Shown one piece after another: positions 22,027 to 31,405 of a stretch of 64,000 nucleotides of DNA. Source of the stretch: Coenobita brevimanus (taxonomy: Eukaryota; Arthropoda; Malacostraca; Decapoda; Coenobitidae); assembly GCA_032717465.1 (NCBI GenBank), contig CM064667.1, forward strand, positions 2,219,481-2,283,480, in the 5' to 3' direction. A program made the translations under genes and the position numbers. The notes under the pieces were generated by a model. It searched no databases. It worked only from the letters and a program-made list of their open reading frames with translations, and was not told the origin of the DNA. Each line of letters begins with the position of its first letter. The first letter of the stretch is position 1.

Positions 22027-23429
22027 CTGCTGGGTGAAACGTCGTATATGTGTCAGTTTATTATTACGAGAATCATTTTGAACAGCACAGAATTGCTGAT
22101 AGTTATTGATATATTCAACAGGTAAGTTCTGCAGCAATCTTCCCGAGAGTGTTTTGAACTCTACGTATGATCTCCAATTTCTAAACACAATGCATCCGGG
22201 CATCTAGAAGTGAATGGATCATGAATTTGGCCTTTTTTTATGCAACAAATTTGCGACCTTCAAGTCTTGGTTCTTTCTTCATAGTTAAGAAATAGGCATT
22301 CGTTGTATAAATATTACCTAATAATTACACTGATATTATATGATGATAATTTGTAAGGACATACCAACTGTGCCACGAACCAATAGATCCATCTCCCTCT
22401 TGGACCAGTTTGTTACCCAGTGTCACAATTAGGACGAGTACGCATCAGCACATTTTCTACAGAAATGAAGTTTCATACATAATATTCTGTATTATCCAAT
22501 GGTGTTATTAGCTTTTATTATAAATTCTTATTTACAATGATTAACTGCGGTTGTAGTTGTTGTCTCGGGTTCATCTGGAACGTGAACCCAGTTCACCGCA
22601 GGATGAAGTTGTCCATTTCTGGCAGTCCGCCACCTCTCTTCCGCGCTAGGGAGGGAGTAGAGGGATTTTTGCATAAAAAGGCATAGGAGTCACTCGATTA
22701 TATCTGTGTCACCACGCGAAGGCGTCGCTCTTCAGCACCATAATGGCAATAAAAATCACATACTGCCCTAACTTACTAAAATTTTTATTGCACTTAGTAT
22801 TCTATTATTTCATATACATTCTTTTTCCTTTGACAGTTCCTTATCTGATGTAATCTCCACCAGACGAGAATGGATCGGGTAGAACTATTTAGTGTTCATA
22901 TCTGGCATATTCACTCAACACGGTAATTGTCTTTCCATTTGTCACAATGTGTCGCTTACGTGCTGTCCGTTGCCCTCATTAAAGGTACACGAGTTGGGAA
23001 GAGAATGGACACATGAATGACAAGGATTAGGAGATCTATGTTGCATCTGAAAGACTGTCTTTGGTGAAGACTGATTTTCCTCAAATAACAATAATGAAAG
23101 AACTGTTTGACGTTATCGCACTTAAATGTCTCTGAAACAATAAAACTACGCCTTGGATTCTGTACAGGCAGACGGTCTTGGTACAGTAGTTATTATTATG
23201 CTTGATGTCAAGGACGGTGAGATGTCGTTTGACGTTATCACCAACAGTATTGTTCCTCACTGAAGTTTGATTCGTCAGTAATGTCCAATATTTTAAAGGT
23301 TGATATTTGAATGTTTTTGGAATTATGGTAGATTCATATAAAGTGTTCCAGGGGAAAGAGTTTTCAATCAGTTCACGTCCTCTTCCGATGTGTCATTGTG
23401 ATACATACAGGTAAGTGATACAGAATTTA

Positions 23430-23488
<59 letters not shown>

Positions 23489-23743
23489 CCCTACTCCTTC
23501 CCGAAGTCGTGGCACCAAAAAGTGCTAACTCACATCCCGTCCTCTGCCAGTTGTGTATCTTTTCCTCTTCATTTTACTTTCTCTTGAACTGTTTCGTGGA
23601 ATAACTGTGTTTCACCAATTAACAGACTCTACACCAGTTATCCCAGGATCTAGTATCAAACAATAACACTTCCTCTCCATCTTAAACACACACACACACA
23701 CACACATACACACACACACACACACACTCTTGCAAAGGAGTAC
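22027..23743 (-). other. Intron between receptor exons b and c
   Basis: About 1.7 kb without recognisable coding sequence. It holds a (GA)n tract at 23432-23487 and a (CA)n tract at 23686-23729 close to the exon b donor. It contains no LINE. The right arm has the same intron at 43040-44738 with shorter tracts. Confidence 0.5.
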
Positions 23744-23973
23744 CTGATAGGAGTGTCGTTGATAATCGCCAATAGTGAGTTAGTGCGGGATGCAGTCTTT
23801 TGAAGGTGGTGGAGGGCGAGGAGGCGGTGGAGAGGGAGGCGAGTGAGGGCGAGCAGCTTCGTTGTCTGTACCGTCAGGAGGTGAGTCTTGAAGGAGGACT
23901 CGGCGAAAGAGGCGAGGAAGGCTGGGTCATCGCTCACCACCACCACAGTCACGCACCACAACACATCACGCAG
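23744..23973 (-). CDS. Ionotropic receptor exon 'b' (left arm)
   Basis: 230-nt exon on the minus strand, with acceptor CTACCACAG before 23973 and donor CAG|GTACTC after 23744. It opens in phase 0 and ends two bases into a codon, which fits exon c. It encodes LRDVLWCVTVVVVSDDPAFL, ASFAESSFKTHLL, LLALTRLPL and NSLLAIINDTPI. This is the pattern I know from the extracellular amino-terminal region of crustacean ionotropic-receptor-type glutamate-like receptors (SDDPAFL, then TRLLAxTRLPL). The family are membrane ligand-gated channels used in chemosensation. No transmembrane part is in view. The open frame continuing into (GT)n after the donor is a repeat shadow. Confidence 0.75.
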
Positions 23974-24876
23974 CTGTGGTAGTTCAGTTACAGTTTTCCT
24001 TCACCTGCCAGTTTTATGTGTTGCAAGGATGGCTCAGTCTGCTGCTGTGGGTGAAGGTGTGGCAGGGAAAGCTGGAAATTAACAGGTCATCCAGGATAGA
24101 CACTGATGACGTTGACTGAGCCGTCCCCGAAACACACGAGAAATTACAGGGGTAAGCGAATGAGGAGCGTTATGTATGAGTCACCCTGTATTATAACCTA
24201 ACACTTTCAAGGTCTAATGAGCCTCTCTCAATTAATTAAATGAAGAGATACCGGAATTTTTCCCGACTTCGAGAAGCTTAAGGAGGTAACTATTATTAAT
24301 CCTCAAATTCTGAATGGCTCACTCAGCTGAATATAACTGCTTACCATCAGACTGACTAGGGCAATAGAAGTGTTTAGTCTTTGTCAGAGTTATATCCATA
24401 ATGGACCGTTGTCTGTCTGTATAAGTGTTTGTCCAGCTTCTCCTTCTAGATGCGTGGACAGATTTTGATAAAACTTTTGCAGGAACACTCCCTGTGGCTC
24501 CAAAGTTTGTATAAACATTTTTCGGTTTCAGGGTTCCGAAAAAATATTTGTAAAAGTATTATCGTTACTCTTTAATAATTTGCTTTCTGTAATGGGGCCA
24601 AGACCATTTTCATTGAGCCTTATCACGTACCAGTTTATTCACATGTGCTGTATTAAGCATATTGCAAATTTCAGAGAAGTAAACAAAAGGGTGACAGGCC
24701 AAAAGAAAGGAGGCCATTGTAGGAATCTTACGTAAGTACAAATAAAGTAGAAAAAACTTTCCTGGTTACACATAATTGCAGTAGCTATGACCACCTCAAT
24801 CTCTCCTGCTAAACTGTTTCCCCTTCAGCCCTTATGTAAGTCTTTTAGGGCCATTTAGTGCTACTCAGATACCTAC
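23974..24876 (-). other. Intron between receptor exons a and b
   Basis: About 0.9 kb. It contains a stretch at about 24400-24560 with CTGTCTGTATAAGTG and GATGCGTGGACAGATTTTG, typical of a dispersed invertebrate repeat tail ('...atctgtccacgcat...cagacagac'). No other coding signal. Confidence 0.5.
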
Positions 24877-24993
24877 ATGCGCGGCCTCAGTGATGATGAC
24901 TGGGAGCTGTGACTGAGTAATGTTTATATCCTGATCACCTCCTTCTGTCTTGAATACTCCAACTCCCCAGGGTACTCCGTGCTCAAGTATGTC
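24877..24993 (-). CDS. Ionotropic receptor exon 'a' (left arm)
   Basis: 117-nt exon on the minus strand, with acceptor TTTATTTCCAG before 24993 and donor CAT|GTAGGT after 24877. The 39 codons include EHGVPWGVGVFKTEGGDQD, INITQSQLPVIITEAAH. The pattern WGVxVFE...D.N.TQ..L, then EA, followed by the LR..WCVTVVVVSDD start of exon b, is the order seen in decapod variant ionotropic receptors. The junction a-b is phase 0 without a stop. No upstream exon or start codon could be placed. A hAT MITE lies about 390 bp upstream. Confidence 0.72.
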
Positions 24994-25216
24994 CTGGAAA
25001 TAAAAGGACAATAACAAGTTCATGAGTATTACTTCAGGTACGCAAGTTTTAAAGGCTTACTTTAATCATTACTAACCTGATTTCGAGGAGGAGGTATTGT
25101 TTATAGTAACGTGTGTAGAATTCAACACTTGGAACCAGTTTAACTAAATGATAGATTTCCACATGAAGAAGGCTGTGACTGTAATTGGTTTTCCGTTCCC
25201 TGTTCGTTTCAAATTG

Positions 25217-25218
<2 letters not shown>

Positions 25219-25277
<59 letters not shown>
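25219..25277. repeat. (GT)n microsatellite
   Basis: Pure GT. The mirrored tract at 41397-41484 is longer and interrupted (CACCACAC), which points to independent slippage. Confidence 0.96.
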
Positions 25278-25280
<3 letters not shown>

Positions 25281-25383
25281 AAAGAACAGTGATTAATGTT
25301 TTTCGGAATGATCAGGAATATTATTTAAACAGACTAGTTCAGTTCAGTTCGGCATCTCATGTTTCTTCGATCACAGTAATATT

Positions 25384-25651
25384 CATGGGCGTAGCCAGAA
25401 GGGTGACCCAAGGGATCCAGGCCCTCACTCATCTATAAGACTAGGATGAACGGGGAGGTAGTTATCCTGTCTCTTGGATAGATAGGCAGATAGACAGATA
25501 TTCATTTAATTGTTTGCTTTGATGGTTGTTTCCTGGATTCTTTACGATTAACACTATATTTTCTTTTTATTAATCTAGATACTTTTATAATCTGCCAGCA
25601 CCCAAAATGCAGCCCCCTTCCCCCAATAACAAAATCGTGGTCGCGCCCCTG
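25384..25651. mobile_element. hAT-type MITE (left arm)
   Basis: 268 bp with terminal inverted repeats CATGGGCGTAGCCA / CAGGGGCGCGACCA and an 8-bp flanking duplication, GTAATATT (25376-25383) and GTAATATC (25652-25659), one mismatch. An 8-bp duplication with a CAGGGGCG-type end is the hAT signature. No ORF, so non-autonomous. It lies just upstream of receptor exon a, probably within an intron. Confidence 0.75.
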
Positions 25652-25879
25652 GTAATATCTGCATCAAAAATTTTCTTGTGAGTGCTCAGATTGGGTGAAA
25701 GAATCCCATGTAAATGATTTGTGTTTTTGTTACTGAATGGCAATAAAAAAACAGTCCCATACTGTACAGAGACTTAAGGAATGTAATTTACGAGATTCTA
25801 ATAACGTAAGTAGAAACAGAGGCGAGTGAGAGTTAACATTTGTACATTAGACCAATCTCTTATTTAGTATGAGCAAATT

Positions 25880-26130
25880 TACCGACGGGGGAGACGACAC
25901 CTTAGGGAGATGAGACCTTGGAAGATGTGACACCCTGGGGGATATGCTGCCCTTGGAGATGTGACATCTTGCGGAGATGTGACACCATGTGGAGATGTGA
26001 CACTTTGTAAAGATGTGACACCATGTGGAGATATGACACCATGTGGAGATGTGACACCTTGTGGAGATGACACCTTGGGGAAATGCGACACCTTGGGGAG
26101 ATGTGACACCTTGGGGAGGTGTGACAGTTT
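25880..26130. repeat. 18-bp minisatellite (left arm)
   Basis: About 13 imperfect units of GAGATGTGACACCATGTG / GAGATGTGACACCTTGGG. Because 18 is a multiple of three, long ORFs stay open on both strands (HISTWCHISTW-like, TSPHGV-like, DVTPCG-like). I regard all as repeat shadows. Mirrored at 40535-40790. Confidence 0.9.
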
Positions 26131-26361
26131 TGTTCATGGGCCTCCTGGGATGTGTGGTTCAAAGTGCTTTTATATACTGATGTCATGTCTATTGTCCACA
26201 CGCACGAAGTTGTTTTAATTTTTACATCATTTGTAGACAGAAATATACTAAGCTACTAATCGTGACTTTATAGCTTTCAGAATTTTCCTAAAATACATCA
26301 GTTTATTGCATTTCCTGGCAATTAATGCACCGTGATGAGAGTGCGGTGTGTCTTAGGGTTA

Positions 26362-27040
26362 AGGCCGTTTCACACCGTATGTGGTCCTAACTACCCTGCA
26401 GTCGTACGGTTGGGATGCTTAAGATGTGACTTTCACACTGGAAGTGATGTCAGCAGGTTACATTGCTGATGTTGCCATAAATTGTATCACTGGAGGCATG
26501 GAAGACAGTACCGAGTGGTCCAATGAGGAGGAGGAAGAAGAAGAAGAAGAAGAAGAGCTATTATTGGTCACTTTAGCCATTACCAAGAAGGTGAAAAAGA
26601 AATGGGTACGAGACAGATGTGAAAAGATTAAAGCTGGGAGAATACCATCGCCTTTTTCAAGACCTTTCAGGTGATGAGGAAGAATTCAGGCACTGCTTTA
26701 GGCTGTCTCCCACTCAGTTTAATGAAGTCTTATCAGTGATTGAACGAGACATCCAGAAACAAGATACAAACTACAGGCAGTCCTTAAGTGTGGAGGACAG
26801 ATTGGCAGATTGTGGCAACTGACCCCGCAAGTCCTCAAGCACTCTAGTGCGCATGCGTGACTGAAGCTATGTCGAGAAAAATCGTGGAGGCGGAGGTTTG
26901 GAAAGCTATGCAAGCGATGTCACACGCGACCGTTATATAGGATCGCATCCAGTCTGAACAGCCTCACTTGAAATAACACAAGCATTTGAAAGCCATGTCG
27001 CTTTCCATCTGCAGCATAGCTAGCATGTGTGAAACGGCCT
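26362..27040 (+). mobile_element. PIF/Harbinger element remnant (left arm)
   Basis: 679 bp with 14-bp terminal inverted repeats AGGCCGTTTCACAC and the 3-bp duplication TTA on both sides (26359-26361 and 27041-27043), the Harbinger hallmark. Inside are two overlapping plus-strand frames. 26426-26674 has an acidic run (poly-Glu from a GAA tract). 26619-26822 reads LGEYHRLFQDLSGDEEEF, then FRLSPTQFNEVLSVI and SLSVEDRLA, which is the N-terminal part of HARBI1-like nucleases. The catalytic DDE part is missing, so this is an internally deleted, non-autonomous copy. Confidence 0.85.
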
Positions 27041-27048
27041 TTACACTT

Positions 27049-27372
27049 GCCAAACGAACGTAAACAAACACTAGCAAACATGGGTATGCGAGGCCGATCT
27101 GGCGAGCATCATCTAAACGAGCTTAGATGAGAGTTCGAATGAGCGTCAGAACATCATCATCTCTTTCAAGATCCCATGGGTGACACTAATTCCAGCACTG
27201 ATAACTTTTCTTCCATTGACATTCTGGTATGTGAGTGATTAGAGTGGGAATATTGAGGCCTATTTCAACTATGGAATCCCAGGGACATGATCCAATGCTC
27301 ACGGGGGAGTATACACTAATGTTCGTGTTTATTTTTTTTCTTTTTTGACAGTGTTTGTTCACGCTCGTTCTC
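27049..27372. repeat. Possible older TIR element beside the Harbinger copy
   Basis: ACGAACGTAAACAAACACTA at the left and, inverted, ACGAGCGTGAACAAACACTG at the right, about 310 bp apart, with a T-rich run before the right end. No convincing target duplication. Mirrored at about 39283-39606. Confidence 0.35.
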
Positions 27373-27449
27373 CAAATGTACAAATGGTTAAACATGAACC
27401 TGGGAACGTGTCTGTGTGAAGTGGAGGTCTAGCTACAATTTCTGACGTT

Positions 27450-28490
27450 CATGCATCATAGACCAAAACGGTGAAACACACACAATAGCACTAGATGTAT
27501 CAAAAGCATTTGACAGAGTATGGCACCGGGCCTTATTGTCTAAGATGTCACACTATGGCCTTGCATCACTAGTTCCTTTAATTTCTTCTAACCTTCATAA
27601 TAGAAAAATATGGGTCATGGAAGATGGAATTTATTTCCAATTTCATTACATAAATGCTGGCGTACCTCAGGGATCAGTTTTGGCGCCGACCCTCTTTCTC
27701 ATTCATATAAATGACCTCCTATCTGTCACTCACAATCCAATACACTCTTATACTGATGACTCGACCCTTCATAGTTCTTTCACATTTAGTACCTCCTTTA
27801 CACAATTTGATAGTATAAAATCCCAGTTAAACACAGCAATTTCTCTGAACCAAGACCTTTCTAGAATTAATCAATGGGGACAAACAAATCTGGTCTCATT
27901 TAATGCTCAGAAAACTAAATTCATTAATTTCTCCAACAGAAAGAATCCCTCAGACTTTCACATAATTTTAAATTATGTCAATATTCCCATATCCACTACA
28001 ATTGATTTCCTAGGTGTTATTCTAAACCCCAACCTAAGCTGTTCACATGCGTTCTCAGATCGAATACTGTTCACCACTGTGGAGTGGATGTGGAGCGGTT
28101 GGATTGAGACAGTTGGACAAAATTCAAAATAAAGCCATTAAATTAATCAATAATCCTGCCATCATGCAAGACCTTCCTCCATTATCAGTACGTAGAGATG
28201 TTGCTTCTTTAGCATTATTTTTTAGATATTTTTACCGTTAATGTTCAGACGAACTGGCTTCAATTGTTCCTTCCTTCACATTTTCTCCCGAAATACTTGG
28301 GCAGCTGGGAGCGCCCATGAATTCACACTCTCCTCAGCAATGCAGAACCTCTGCTTATCAAAATTCATTTATCCCCAGAACTACTACTCTCTGGAATTCA
28401 CTTCCTGGGAGTTGTTTCCCACAAACATTTAATCCACTTCAATTCAAATCCAGTTGTTATAAATATTTTATGAATGGAGGATGCCTTTAG
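27450..28490 (+). pseudogene. Jockey/CR1-type LINE RT fragment (left arm)
   Basis: 5'-truncated ORF2. RT motifs IALDVSKAFDRVWHRALLSK, INAGVPQGSVLAPTLFLIHI and a YTDDSTLHSS box (a Tyr-Thr-Asp-Asp variant of the usual YADD), then FNAQKTKFINF and IDFLGVIL. The next block (SQIEYCSPLW, LDKIQNKAIKLINNP, SLALFFRYFY) is joined after an internal deletion near 28047. The end reads FNPLQFKSSCYKYF with a stop. The frames at 27536-28132, 28047-28241 and 28241-28432 are the broken parts. Confidence 0.85.
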
Positions 28491-29023
28491 GCACATGGAC
28501 TTATTTTTTTCCCTTTGTTTTTCCTTCCTCCATTCATTATCTATATATATAAAAAAAAATAGTTACTTGGATACTTCGCGTAATATTTGACATCGTTCAT
28601 TCATGTCAATGCCACCAATAAACATGTGATTATGTCAAGATTGTCAAATGTACCAAATGCTCGACCTCTTCATATTGATGTTCTACTTGGTTCATCCGTG
28701 GCCAACTGTATATCTACCCTTAACAAACAAAGATGCTGTCCTTACCGTCTTTATAAACACCTTAAATACTTTACTGTGACATAATTACAAACATAATAAC
28801 TAAATAATTATTCCCCGCTGTCTTAGATTGCCCATAATATCCCACACCACATTAAGACATGATGTTACCTATTCACTAAAGTCTGTCAGTTAGTACTGAA
28901 AATAAACGATGCCGTATTGTTAACTATATAATTGCCTAATTAAAATGGAATTTACTGTCGCTGGGGCTGATATGTCATTGTATGCTTTAAATGTTTAAAT
29001 TTATTCTGACACAATTGATAATG
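28491..29023. other. Uncharacterised end of the left arm
   Basis: AT-rich, with a short (TA)n and poly-A at about 28541-28559. A 65-aa plus-strand ORF (28587-28784; SFIHVNATNKHVIM, CPYRLYKHLKYF) is the same in the right arm, but I do not recognise it and see no promoter or splice context. The homology with the right arm ends exactly at 29023. Confidence 0.5.
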
Positions 29024-29198
29024 CAGGGTTGTGTTTACTGGCGAATGCAAGGATGACTCGCAGCAAGCGATTCATGAAACATTATTCGAACATCTTAAGG
29101 TTAAACTCCTCACTCTTGAATACCGTGAAGCTGCCTCCTTTAAATGCATTCACACTGAGTTCAGAACAGAACATACTCAGATATAAACTCTCCAGTAG

Positions 29199-29319
29199 TC
29201 TATCTGTCTATTGCCAGACACCTTAATCCCGCAAAGGGTGGCCACAGACAAAACGCCTCCATGTCGCCCTGTCCCCCCGCCATTTCACTGCCCTGCTCCC
29301 AGCTTACATCCCCCTCTCT
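29199..29319 (-). mobile_element. Short 5'-truncated LINE 3' end in the spacer
   Basis: Minus-orientation fragment with GTGGCCACCC, AAGGTGTCTGGCAATAG and a short GATA-like tail, 121 bp, flanked by a 6-bp duplication CAGTAG (29193-29198 and 29320-29325). Same family as the insertion at 8253-8398 and the 3' end of the LINE at 13097. Confidence 0.75.
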
Positions 29320-29696
29320 CAGTAGTGTAGGGGAGACTAAAACCTATAAATATGATGTCTTGTTTTGTCGACTATGTTCTGCACAAAGTGTTTATTATTG
29401 CCACACGTAACTATGCCACCGAGAGAAGGAATGGTCAGACAGTGAACCAATTAAACGAACTTTTCTCTGTTCATTTTTGTCCCCACCTACATGATCGGAC
29501 TTCGCCACCAGAGGGCCGGACATAAACAAATCATTGCTGCGTGCGGCTCATATTCCTGGTTTTTCCGCTGGTCCTTGCCTTCCAACACTCTTCTGTCGTT
29601 GCAGGGAGCAATATAAAGGTCTAGTGCTTACTTCACTGTTGGTTGTGTTTTTCTGGTGTTTGGACTTAGCCTGTAGTTTGGGGGGAAAATTCAGTA

Positions 29697-31405
29697 TGGC
29701 AGACGGGGCCCCCCTGGCAGGGTCTTCTCATTTCTGCACGTGCGCAGTACGACCTGTGTGACGTCATGGATGCGTCACTCCACATCCCCTGCTACCATTG
29801 GTCTGTTCTGACGTGCTGGTGAAGCTGATGTCCTGCTCACCCCACTACCTGCCTAGGTGTGCAGCATGGAGTACTCGGCCCTGTCACCCTTGAGGACCTT
29901 GAAGTTGACATGGCGCTGAGTGACGAGGATAAGATGACTCAGAGTGACTGGTCACAGCTACAACAAAGTAGTAGCAATGTCTTGCTAGCTGGGAAGTAGC
30001 TGCAGAACCAGCACTATCTGTACATACGCATCTCATCTCGTCGGCCAGGCATCTTCCTCTGCCAAGCGCCCCGTGCATAACACCTCGGACAGCAACAGTG
30101 AGCCTTCATCCCCTGCTGCCAAATCCTCCAAGTGGCAGGAGACTTCTGGTCCTCTGCAGAGGCCAACCACCCTTGGATCCAACACTCCTCGCTTTCTGCA
30201 GCTTGTTAAATCCCCCCAAGTTTCACCGTTGCTTTCTGCCTCTACGCCTCTGGAGTTCATGCCCAGGGCTGACTACATCAAGCTTTTATTCAAAGACAAC
30301 ACAACTGTGGACATCAAACTTTGATGGTTGTCTGAGGTCAACCGTGCATTTCACCTTGACCGCACCTAAGTGGAGATCAAGGTGTCTGCAATCACTTCCC
30401 GTTTTGTCTACATCTCCAGACGTTGCAGGGACATCGTAGATAGCGTAATTAAAGAAGAGTTCCTATCCCTTTCTTTGGAAATTCAAGACTCACCTGAGAG
30501 GCCCCACAAGTTTCCTACTTACCTCCTTACACGTCATCCTGTCTGCACTGATCCCAACTTAGCCAAGGAGCTGCCAGGTGTCCACTCAGCCTGACGTTTC
30601 CACCAGAATGGGACTCCTATCAACTAGCTGGTAGTCACCTGGAGCCTTCCTCACCCGCCACCACCAATTGTCACCTCCAGCTTCTTTCCCTGCCACACAT
30701 TGTGTGAGTTTCGCAAGATGAAGGATGAGGAACCGTGGTGTTTTCGATGCGGGGGCATTGGTCACATCTCCCAGTATTGCTCTGTGCCAGAACAGTGTGC
30801 ATGGTGCTCTGGGCAACACGATTCTTGGAAATGTCCTCAACGACCCCTTTCACCTCCTTCTGATACAGCCTTGATGCAACCCAACCCGCCACCCCCAGAT
30901 ACCTTGCACTGGAAATGTCCCTGATGTCATCAAGAAGGGGTTGAAGTTTGGCATGGCTGCACTAGACGCCGGGCTAACCCTGCCCCTGCTGCCAAAGGTG
31001 GGGCTTCACTAGCGTCACCACCACCAAAACTCCACACTGCTGCTCCCCCTGCCTCCACTGTCAGTTTGGACTCAGCTGCAGTCACTGAACTTCACGATGC
31101 TGTTGCCACTTTCAGGACTCGGATTAGCTTACTTACGGCACGTTTTGATGCAATAGAAGCCCGCATTGATGGCTTGCTTAGCAAGCAAGCCACACTTGAG
31201 ACATTAAATTCCCTGGTTGAATCACAACAAATCATTACAACAGTCACCATCCTTATGGAGAAGCTGGACTCCTTTGTCACTCCCATTGGACGACTGAATG
31301 CTCCCCCAAGGGAGTCTTCCCCTCGTGGCACGCCACATAGCACCTCTCATGCCACCATGACTTCCTCATCTGGCCCCCGCAAATGTCATGGCAAAGTTTG
31401 TGACA
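29697..31405 (+). pseudogene. ORF1 region of a Jockey/I-type LINE (spacer)
   Basis: Begins near ATGGCAGACGGGGC. Scattered frames: an acidic segment EDLEVDMALSDEDKM at about 29890-29940; a Ser/Pro-rich part at 30073-30324; and a double zinc-knuckle block (CFRCGGIGHISQYC, then CAWCSGQHDSWKC) at about 30738-30833, diagnostic of LINE ORF1 nucleic-acid-binding proteins. An amphipathic helical part follows (31066-31270; LHDAVATFRTRISLLTARFD). Several frameshifts and stops. No mirrored copy exists in the right arm. Confidence 0.8.

Noticed and set aside
21892..22203. 103-aa minus-strand ORF preserved in both arms
   Set aside because: It overlaps receptor exon c in another frame. The exon frame has matching splice phases and family motifs, so the longer ORF is a shadow.
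25880..26130. Regular repeats resembling a CRISPR array
   Set aside because: Units are contiguous 18-mers without spacers, in an animal genome.
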